Assembly: GCA_030691295.1 (NCBI GenBank) | Contig: JAUYEQ010000561.1 | Coordinates: 1 to 10,858, forward strand | DNA: 10,858 nt | DNA from: Bacteroidota bacterium | Lineage (GTDB): Bacteria > Bacteroidota > Bacteroidia > Bacteroidales > Prolixibacteraceae | Reading direction: 5' to 3' | Shown here: positions 5,537 through 10,858 of the stretch, piece by piece | Position numbering within the stretch: the first letter of the stretch is position 1 | Layout: each line of letters starts with the position of its first letter | Notes under the pieces: generated by a model | Databases searched by the model: none | The model's input: only the letters and a program-made list of their open reading frames with translations | What the model was told of the DNA's origin: nothing | Position numbers and translations under genes: made by a program

Positions 5537-6889
5537 CTAAGCTTTATTCTCTTCACCCGGAACAGGAACTTTTGCAGTATCAACGATTCCAACTGTTCCC
5601 ATAATGTAAGTTGTTGGTCCAAGTTTCATGTCAGAGTTCATCATTTCGTCCCAGGTCACTTCTTTTCCGGTGAAAGCCGAAACGCGGCCCATAATGGCTA
5701 CCATGTTCGAGATGGCTGTCTGTTCGGCTTCGTTTACAGCAATGTTCTGGCGGATACAGGTTACCAAATCAATGTGCTCCTGAACGTAAGGACTGATTTT
5801 TACGCTCTTCATAGCTTCTCCCTTTTCGTCGAGCGGATATGCATAAGAGAATTTTTGTGTTCCCTTCAAATCCCAGATTGTATCTTTACAATTGGTTTTA
5901 CCTTCTGTTCCCATTATAAATTCAGAAACATTGTTGGTTGTACCGTTTATTTGGCGACACATACTATGCATGTGCATTCCGTTTTCATAAACAAAGTCAA
6001 CACTGAAATTATCGTACTGGTCGCCGGTAACGCGACGCTGGCGTGATCCGAAACCTACAGCTTTGGTTGGGTGCATTCCGGTAAACCAGCCAATTACGTC
6101 GATATTATGAACGTGTTGCTCAACAATATGGTCGCCCGACAGCCACAACCAGTTCACCCAGTCGCGGATCATATATTCCATTTCAGACCATTCGGCTTTT
6201 GGGTTACGGTACCACAACTGATTTTGGTTCCAGTAGCAATTGGCCGAGGTAATTTCGCCAATAGCGCCGTTCATAATTTGCGTGTAAACATCAATATAGT
6301 CGCGTTGGTGGCGGCGTTGAGTTCCGGTAACGATTTTCAGGCCAAGTGATTCGGCTTTTTTTGCTGAAGCCATTACCGAGCGGATTCCGACCGGATCAAC
6401 AGCAACCGGTTTTTCCATGAATATATGTTTGCGTGCCTGAACAGCAGCTTCAAAATGCATTGGGCGGAAATGTGGAGGTTCAGCCAGAATTACTACGTCA
6501 ACTCCCGATGCAATCACTTTTTCGTAGGAGTCGAAACCAACAAATACATTTTCGTCGGCCACTTCCAGATTTTTTTCTTTTTTCAGTTTTGCACGGCAAG
6601 AGTCAATATTATCCTGAAAAGTATCGCCAAGAGCATGAACCGAAAGGTTTGGACCCGCGTTCAGAAAATCGATCATCGCGCCCGATCCGCGTCCGCCGCA
6701 ACCAATAACACCCACTTTAAGCGGAGCTCCATCTGGGGCAACATCTAAAAGCGGAGGAAGATTTAAAGCAACTGCAGGTTTTTTAGTACCTGAACATGAA
6801 CTCAATACGTTTGCACCAATAGCTCCAACAGCTCCAATTGCAGCTGCACTGGCCAGGAATTTTCTTCTTGAAAAATTTGATTCACTCAT
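5537..6889 (-). CDS. Gfo/Idh/MocA family oxidoreductase, Tat-exported lipoprotein
   Basis: This 450-residue protein belongs to the NAD(P)-dependent Gfo/Idh/MocA family acting on sugars and related polyols. Residues 1-32 are a twin-arginine signal (SRRKFL at 7-12) with a hydrophobic core and a lipobox LSSC, Cys32 being the likely lipidated residue. This points to a folded, cofactor-loaded enzyme anchored in the envelope. KVGVIGCGGRGSG (58-70) is the Rossmann nucleotide loop. EKPVAVD (159-165) carries the conserved Lys160. SGDHIVEQHVHNID (251-264) supplies the family's catalytic histidine/aspartate region. The rest is the substrate-side alpha/beta domain. The exact substrate cannot be read from sequence; families such as GH109 and periplasmic 3-keto-glycoside-forming dehydrogenases look similar. 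It lies 58 bases after the cytochrome-SUMF1 gene and ahead of a strong terminator, so the two are probably one operon. Confidence 0.9.
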   Translation of the reverse strand: MSESNFSRRKFLASAAAIGAVGAIGANVLSSCSGTKKPAVALNLPPLLDVAPDGAPLKVGVIGCGGRGSGAMIDFLNAGPNLSVHALGDTFQDNIDSCRAKLKKEKNLEVADENVFVGFDSYEKVIASGVDVVILAEPPHFRPMHFEAAVQARKHIFMEKPVAVDPVGIRSVMASAKKAESLGLKIVTGTQRRHQRDYIDVYTQIMNGAIGEITSANCYWNQNQLWYRNPKAEWSEMEYMIRDWVNWLWLSGDHIVEQHVHNIDVIGWFTGMHPTKAVGFGSRQRRVTGDQYDNFSVDFVYENGMHMHSMCRQINGTTNNVSEFIMGTEGKTNCKDTIWDLKGTQKFSYAYPLDEKGEAMKSVKISPYVQEHIDLVTCIRQNIAVNEAEQTAISNMVAIMGRVSAFTGKEVTWDEMMNSDMKLGPTTYIMGTVGIVDTAKVPVPGEENKA

Positions 6890-6947
6890 GGTTCGTTTAG
6901 TTTTATTGTTTTGTATTTAATTTATTTATTTCGTTCATTCCTGAAAT

Positions 6948-8477
6948 TTATTTTCCGGTAGTTTCATCCAGTTCGCATACAACACGGAATCCCACCATGT
7001 TGCAATCCGAATACCACCAGATACTTTTTGGTATTTGCGGATCGGTTCTCATCCAGGCTTCGTCGCGCGTAAAGTCGCGGGCAGCGCTTCTCACGTCGGT
7101 GGGTTCGCTTTTGAACGAACCTCCGCGGATAACCCTATCGGTTCCTGAAGCCGGACCTTTCGGATCTTTTGTACCGTCAGTCAATAATGAATAGGCATCA
7201 GGAGCATACCAATCGGAACAGAATTCCGAGACATTTCCAAGCATGTTTTTCAGGCCAAACGGATTAGGTTTCACTGCGTCGGGCTTTTGCGTTTTTGCCA
7301 TACTGTTTCCGGAGTAAATAACGTAACGGTCAATATTCGTGGTATCTGCACCAAATATTTTATTCAGCAAACGGTTTTTCGAATATTTTTTAGGGTCACC
7401 CTCGAAGAAATAAGGCGTTTGCGAACCAGCGCGACAGGCGTATTCCCATTCGGCTTCGGTTGGCAGGCGGTATTTTTTACCTGTTTTTTGCGACAACCAT
7501 TTGCAGTAAGTTACGGCTGTTTCGTATCGCATTGTAATGGCAGGCCGGTTTCCTAAACCCCAATTCTGGTCGGGTTGTCCATAAGGAGGCGTTGGCCCGC
7601 TGATGGCATCTACCTCGCTGGTAGCAACAGCTGATTTTATGTCTGTAGTGCGGCCTTCTCTTCCGGTCTGTCCGTAAAATGCCAGAAATTCGTCCCAGGT
7701 AACTTCCACTTCGGCCATGTAGAACGGACTGAGCTCAACTTCTTTTACCGGACCTTCATCCGTTTTGCGGTAGGGTTCATTTTCGGGGCTGCCCAATTTA
7801 AACTTCCCGCCTGGAATTGCGATCATACTGAATGAAATGGTTGAGCCGGGAATCATTTCAGTAAAATTCGCGAATTTCTCTACTTTGGTAGCTTCGGTAT
7901 AAACCGTTTGGTTAATTCCTGAACCTTTACCAAAATCGGAGTTACTGGCGTGCACGGCTTTAGGATCGTAATGTCCCACATGCAAGTGACAATTAATGCA
8001 TTCCAGTTTTTCTTCGTTTTGGGTATAATAAAGGTGAGCGTCTTGTCCTTCCTTGTTCAGTTTTAAAGGGAAAAGGTTGGCATGGCATTTCACACACGAG
8101 GCTTTGAAGGTGAAATGTTGTGCTTTTTCAACTGTTCGCTTGGCTTCCCAGTTAAATTCAGCCGAATCTTTGAACAGAACTCCATAAATATCCTTGATTC
8201 CTAATCTGGCTTTTTGGTAAAGATAACCTTCGCCCTTTGGAGGTAAATGGCAATCGACACAATGAACCTGAATCCCACCTTTATTGTCGTAGTGGGTAGA
8301 AAGTTTCCATGATTCAAATACATGCGGATGAACGTGGCATGAAGCACAAAATTCGTCGGTTGAAGTATATTCTATAGCTTTATTGCCCGTAACGGCAGCT
8401 AAAATTCCGATGGCAAACGAAATAAATAAAAGGAAAAACATTCGTTTGCGAAGAAATTCTCCTGTCTTTTTCAGCAT
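6948..8477 (-). CDS. Tetraheme NapC/NirT-like cytochrome c fused to a SUMF1/FGE-like domain
   Basis: This 509-residue fusion has one N-terminal membrane anchor (about 13-30) and four CxxCH heme sites at Cys44-His48, Cys73-His77, Cys128-His132 and Cys160-His164. The surrounding sequence (STDEFCASCHVHPH; VDCHLPP) is typical of NapC/NirT/NrfH quinol-linked cytochromes. A linker leads to a SUMF1/formylglycine-generating-enzyme-like domain from about 215 to 503: MIAIPGGKFKLGS (218-230), YRLPTEAEWEYACRAG (336-351), NMLGNVSEFCSDWY (411-424), RVIRGGSF (448-455) and GFRVVCE (496-502). The paired active-site cysteines expected after RGGS in true FGE are missing: 455-467 has none. Formylglycine-generating activity is therefore unlikely and a binding or redox-assembly role is possible. 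The protein should face the periplasm. It is first in an operon with the Tat lipoprotein oxidoreductase, suggesting electron exchange between the two (inference). Confidence 0.88.
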   Translation of the reverse strand: MLKKTGEFLRKRMFFLLFISFAIGILAAVTGNKAIEYTSTDEFCASCHVHPHVFESWKLSTHYDNKGGIQVHCVDCHLPPKGEGYLYQKARLGIKDIYGVLFKDSAEFNWEAKRTVEKAQHFTFKASCVKCHANLFPLKLNKEGQDAHLYYTQNEEKLECINCHLHVGHYDPKAVHASNSDFGKGSGINQTVYTEATKVEKFANFTEMIPGSTISFSMIAIPGGKFKLGSPENEPYRKTDEGPVKEVELSPFYMAEVEVTWDEFLAFYGQTGREGRTTDIKSAVATSEVDAISGPTPPYGQPDQNWGLGNRPAITMRYETAVTYCKWLSQKTGKKYRLPTEAEWEYACRAGSQTPYFFEGDPKKYSKNRLLNKIFGADTTNIDRYVIYSGNSMAKTQKPDAVKPNPFGLKNMLGNVSEFCSDWYAPDAYSLLTDGTKDPKGPASGTDRVIRGGSFKSEPTDVRSAARDFTRDEAWMRTDPQIPKSIWWYSDCNMVGFRVVCELDETTGK

Positions 8478-8517
8478 AAAATTTTGGTTTGTTGTTTATA
8501 AATTGATTAAGGTCGCC

Positions 8518-8546
8518 CAAAATTAATAAAAATACAAGGACTGCAA
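8518..8546 (-). promoter_or_regulatory. Promoter of the cytochrome-Gfo/Idh operon
   Basis: The reverse strand carries TTG (8546 to 8544), 18 bases, then TAATTTTG (8525 to 8518), matching the Bacteroidota -33/-7 pattern. It lies 40 bases before the ATG at 8477. With the forward promoter at 8628-8660 it forms a divergent control region in the 180-base gap 8478-8657. Confidence 0.55.
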
Positions 8547-8627
8547 TGCCTGGACAGGAAAAAGAAAAGCATTAAAGGCCATTGAATTCGCAATTTGTGA
8601 CGAATAGATTGAAAGATGAGTAATATA

Positions 8628-8660
8628 TTTGTTTAAACATTTAAATGAAATATACCTTTG
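8628..8660 (+). promoter_or_regulatory. Promoter of the sugar kinase gene
   Basis: TTTG at 8628-8631, a 21-base spacer and TAccTTTG at 8653-8660 make a good Bacteroidota promoter. It lies 27 bases before the ATG at 8688. Its -7 box covers the in-frame TTG at 8658, which therefore cannot be the start codon. Confidence 0.65.
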
Positions 8661-8687
8661 GAACGTCTAAATCAAAAACTACAATTT

Positions 8688-9782
8688 ATGAACCTTGAAC
8701 AAATAGCGGCCAATTTTCAACTCGAAGGGAAAGTTGAAAAAGTAGAACAAATGGGCGAAGGATTTATCAATGATACATTTATCATCCGCACTTTCGGAAA
8801 AAACTCTCCTGATTATCTTTTGCAGCGGAAAAACAAGCGTATTTTCACGAATGTTCCGGCAATGATGCAAAATATCCAAAAGGTCTGTACCCACATCAAG
8901 AAAAAAGTGATTGCAAAAAACGGAAACCCTTTGCGGGAAGCAATGACTGTAATTCCTTCAACTGATGGCATGCTTTATTTTAAGGATGAAGAAGACGAAT
9001 TTTGGGCTGTTTGTATTTTTATTGCCGACACCATTACCTATCAGGCTGCAAAAACTCCGGAACTGGCTTTTCAGGGCGGAAAAGGAATCGGAAAATTTCA
9101 GTCGATGGTGGCTGATCTGAACGAACCACTGACGGATATTTTGCCAGGATTTCACAATATCCGCTACCGTTTTGAGCAATGGGACAAAGTTCTGGCCAAC
9201 GATCTGGTTGGTCGTAAAGCAAAACTTGCAAAAGAAATTGAATGGGTTGAAAGTCGTCGCGAAGAGATGCTCAACTTCTGGAAACTGGCTGAAAACGGCG
9301 AGATTCCGACCCGTGTTACCCACAACGATACCAAAATAAATAACATACTATTCGATCAGAACGGCGAAGTGCTTTGTGTGATCGACCTCGACACGGTTCT
9401 GAACAGTACCTGCCTGAATGATTTTGGCGATGCAATGCGTTCATACACCAATACCGGTGAAGAGGACGATGCCGACCTGAACAATGTATCGTCCGACATC
9501 CGGATTTTCGAAGGTTTTACGCGCGGTTATCTTTCAGAAACAATTGGCTTTCTGAATGAAAAAGAACTTGAATACCTCGCATTTTCGGCCAAATATATAA
9601 CCTACGAACAGGTGCTTCGTTTTTTGATGGATTACATCGACGGCGACAACTATTACAAAATCAAACATCCGGAGCACAATTATCAGCGCACCATTGCCCA
9701 GTATAAATTATTGACCAGTATGGAGAAACAATATGATGAAATGTGCAGGATTGTAAGGGTGGTTACAACCAATTTAAGATAA
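8688..9782 (+). CDS. nahK: APH-fold sugar kinase, probably N-acetylhexosamine 1-kinase (NahK-like)
   Basis: This 364-residue protein belongs to the aminoglycoside-phosphotransferase/choline-kinase fold. GEGFINDTFII (about 24-34) is the nucleotide-binding loop, and YLLQRKNKRIF (43-53) holds the ATP-binding Lys and Arg region. THNDTKINNILFD (211-223) is the catalytic HxDxxxxN motif (His212, Asp214, Asn219), and VIDLDT (231-236) supplies the metal-binding aspartates. Length, the QRKN segment, the NDTKINN form of the loop and the C-terminal YITYEQVLRFLMDYIDGDNYYK block resemble NahK, which phosphorylates GlcNAc/GalNAc at C1 for the Leloir pathway. The substrate is inferred. Relatives have also been annotated as 'mucin desulfatase' (MdsC). 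I chose the ATG at 8688 because an upstream TTG lies within the promoter. It is cytoplasmic, single, and divergent from the redox operon. Confidence 0.8.
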   Translation: MNLEQIAANFQLEGKVEKVEQMGEGFINDTFIIRTFGKNSPDYLLQRKNKRIFTNVPAMMQNIQKVCTHIKKKVIAKNGNPLREAMTVIPSTDGMLYFKDEEDEFWAVCIFIADTITYQAAKTPELAFQGGKGIGKFQSMVADLNEPLTDILPGFHNIRYRFEQWDKVLANDLVGRKAKLAKEIEWVESRREEMLNFWKLAENGEIPTRVTHNDTKINNILFDQNGEVLCVIDLDTVLNSTCLNDFGDAMRSYTNTGEEDDADLNNVSSDIRIFEGFTRGYLSETIGFLNEKELEYLAFSAKYITYEQVLRFLMDYIDGDNYYKIKHPEHNYQRTIAQYKLLTSMEKQYDEMCRIVRVVTTNLR

Positions 9783-9869
9783 GACCAGTAATGTAATAAT
9801 CTTTAAATATGCTCCAATTTTAAGCTTCAAAAAATATTGACTCAAAGCTGGTTTCTTCCTTAGATTCAT

Positions 9870-9895
9870 TAATTTTGAAAATATTTTTTTTCAAA
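9870..9895 (+). promoter_or_regulatory. Candidate promoter and inverted repeat before the small gene pair
   Basis: TAATTTTG at 9870-9877 fits the -7 consensus and lies 40 bases before the likely start. It overlaps the inverted repeat TTTGAAAA (9874-9881) / TTTTCAAA (9888-9895), which could be an operator. The region is very AT-rich, so the palindrome may be chance. No -33 match was seen. Confidence 0.35.
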
Positions 9896-9917
9896 CCAAT
9901 AATTTAAACGCATTTCA

Positions 9918-10166
9918 TTGAATACCAACAAAAGACAGGAAAACGAAAAAAAATTCCTTAATTGGAAAGAATCGCCTGATGGTTCAAGAACATATTGGTT
10001 TGAAATTGAAGGAAGGTTGGGATGGAAAGCCCGATACATTAAAACCGTTGACAAGGAAGAAGCGACTTTAACCTTTGGGCAGGAAATTTATAATGAACAC
10101 GGAATTCTGGTGGAAATACATGAGAAATATCCTATTGACAAAGGACATAAAAAGATAGAGCCATGA
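9918..10166 (+). CDS. Small conserved protein of unknown function (first of a coupled pair)
   Basis: This 82-residue protein has a highly charged, lysine-rich N-terminus followed by a likely beta-rich core: SPDGSRTYWFEIEGRLGWKARYIKTV (about 19-44) and EATLTFGQEIYNEHGILVEIHEKYP (48-72). It has no signal peptide or membrane segment and is probably cytoplasmic. I know similar small hypothetical proteins but no assigned function. The start is uncertain: there is no ATG, the in-frame stop is at 9900-9902, and TTG at 9918 is the best codon available. The stop overlaps the next gene's start as ATGA (10163-10166), so the two are translationally coupled. Confidence 0.65.
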   Translation: MNTNKRQENEKKFLNWKESPDGSRTYWFEIEGRLGWKARYIKTVDKEEATLTFGQEIYNEHGILVEIHEKYPIDKGHKKIEP

Positions 10167-10426
10167 TAATAACAAAACAACAAATAGCTGTTAATCTGTT
10201 GAATTATTTGCAACACAAAACAACCATTAACGACTTGGTAGAATGGGCCGAAACTGCTTTTATGGAAGGGGATATACAGGGAGAAGATCCGGAAGTTGTT
10301 CGCGACATTCTGACCCGGCTAGGGCTAGCCGATGTAAAAACATTTGGGCTATTGTGGGAAGACTGTGATGTGATGATGCGTAAACTTGGCTATGTTTTGC
10401 GAATTGATGCCGGTTTAGTTGCTTAA
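10163..10426 (+). CDS. Small conserved helical protein of unknown function (second of a coupled pair)
   Basis: This 87-residue protein is acidic and probably mostly helical: MIITKQQIAVNLLNYLQHKTTINDLVEWAETAFMEGD, then EDPEVVRDILTRLGLADVKTFGLLWEDCDVMMRKLGYVLRI. The 'hxxLVxWAExAhhEGD' and 'hhxRLGhADVxxFGLxWEDC' blocks look like a conserved small-protein family that I cannot name. No catalytic motif or HTH is evident. Its start overlaps the stop of the preceding gene (ATGA), and both probably use the promoter near 9870. A tight pair of small proteins, one basic at its N-terminus and one acidic, could form a complex; a TA-like role is possible but unsupported. Confidence 0.72.
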   Translation: MIITKQQIAVNLLNYLQHKTTINDLVEWAETAFMEGDIQGEDPEVVRDILTRLGLADVKTFGLLWEDCDVMMRKLGYVLRIDAGLVA

Positions 10427-10498
10427 CCCGAATTTATTTAATTGAACAAATTATTTCCGACACTTATCGGTACCCTAAACGATCGCAAAAACGAATAA

Positions 10499-10858
10499 AT
10501 GATAATTCCACAAATACTCCAGGGTTTTTCCAATCCACCTTTGGAACTGGTTTCCGAGACGCTTGATCTTGAGATTGATCCTCTTCAGCTCGAAATGGTA
10601 AACTGGAATGAATTCCCCTATAAACCAGACGTTTCGGTACAGATTGCATTCAACGAAAATGAACTGTTTCTGAAATATCAGGTTACAGAACAGTCGGTAA
10701 AAGCTGAAGTTGCCGAAAGTAACGGACCGGTTTGGACAGATAGCTGTGTCGAGTTTTTCCTATCTCCTGAAGGAAATGACGAATACTACAATCTGGAAAT
10801 TAACTGTATCGGTACTGCATTGCTTGGGTTCAGGAAAAAAGGAGAACCAACCATTCAT
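10499..10858 (+). CDS. CBM9-like carbohydrate-binding protein (3' partial)
   Basis: From the ATG at 10499 the frame stays open for 120 codons to the window's right edge. The sequence matches the family-9-like carbohydrate-binding beta-sandwich seen in Bacteroidota proteins: VNWNEFPYKPDVSVQIAFNE (34-53), the LKYQVTE strand (58-64), VWTDSCVEFFLSP (78-90) with an Asp-x-x-x-Glu pattern, and YYNLEINCIGTALLG (96-110). No signal peptide is visible, so if this is the whole N-terminus the protein may stay in the cytoplasm, or export may not follow a classical route. It sits among sugar-related genes. No promoter box stands out in the 72-base gap upstream; the leader is A-rich (CAAAAACGAATAA). Confidence 0.78.
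   Translation, partial: MIIPQILQGFSNPPLELVSETLDLEIDPLQLEMVNWNEFPYKPDVSVQIAFNENELFLKYQVTEQSVKAEVAESNGPVWTDSCVEFFLSPEGNDEYYNLEINCIGTALLGFRKKGEPTIH

Noticed and set aside
6948..8477. Calling the fusion a sulfatase-maturing formylglycine-generating enzyme
   Set aside because: The copper-binding cysteine pair is absent after RGGS, and no sulfatase gene is in the window.
8658..8687. TTG at 8658 as start of the kinase gene
   Set aside because: It lies inside the -7 promoter box TAccTTTG (8653-8660), and the ATG at 8688 gives the normal family length.

Overview
The window looks like a chromosomal segment of a Bacteroidota bacterium, probably from the marine or sediment Bacteroidales/Marinilabiliales. 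The grounds are promoters of the Bacteroidota type (TAnnTTTG at -7), A-rich leaders with few Shine-Dalgarno sites, a DUF3352/beta-propeller envelope protein, a Tat-exported Gfo/Idh/MocA lipoprotein, a CBM9-like protein, and moderately AT-rich DNA. No rRNA, tRNA, insertion sequence or CRISPR array was seen.

Layout. (1) 1-2762 (+): the 3' part of a large membrane-anchored DUF3352 protein ending in a seven-repeat PQQ/FG-GAP-like propeller. (2) 2763-5536: an accessory island of three toxin-antitoxin-like pairs. These are HicA/HicB (+, 3051-3693), DUF4160/DUF2442 (+, 3849-4411) and DUF4160/DUF2442-HTH (-, 5165-4493). The non-coding stretches of the island hold 33-bp palindromic tandem repeats (2784-2858), two operator-like palindromes, and two degraded copies of neighbouring gene tails (3722-3793 and 5251-5355). 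The longest stretch without an intact gene, 5166-5536, holds the reverse promoter/operator, the DUF2442 tail relic, a possible reverse-strand relic and the Gfo/Idh terminator. (3) 8477-5537 (-): an operon of a tetraheme NapC/NirT-like cytochrome fused to a SUMF1/FGE-like domain, then a Tat lipoprotein Gfo/Idh/MocA oxidoreductase, closed by a strong hairpin terminator. (4) 8478-8657: a divergent promoter region. (5) 8688-9782 (+): an APH-fold sugar kinase resembling N-acetylhexosamine 1-kinase. (6) 9918-10426 (+): two overlapping small genes of unknown function. (7) 10499-10858 (+): the start of a CBM9-like protein that runs off the window.

How the parts relate. The envelope redox pair, the sugar kinase and the CBM9-like protein fit glycan use. 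The island is the most unusual part. Two antitoxins with different N-terminal folds (HicB and DUF2442) carry homologous C-terminal HTH domains. Only their two modules have a GTAAC(n6-7)GTTAC palindrome touching the -7 box; the third module, whose DUF2442 protein lacks the HTH, does not have it. In addition, each of the two HTH modules is followed, on its far side, by a diverged copy of the 3' tail of the gene before it. This suggests that small TA cassettes were inserted or exchanged at gene 3' ends.
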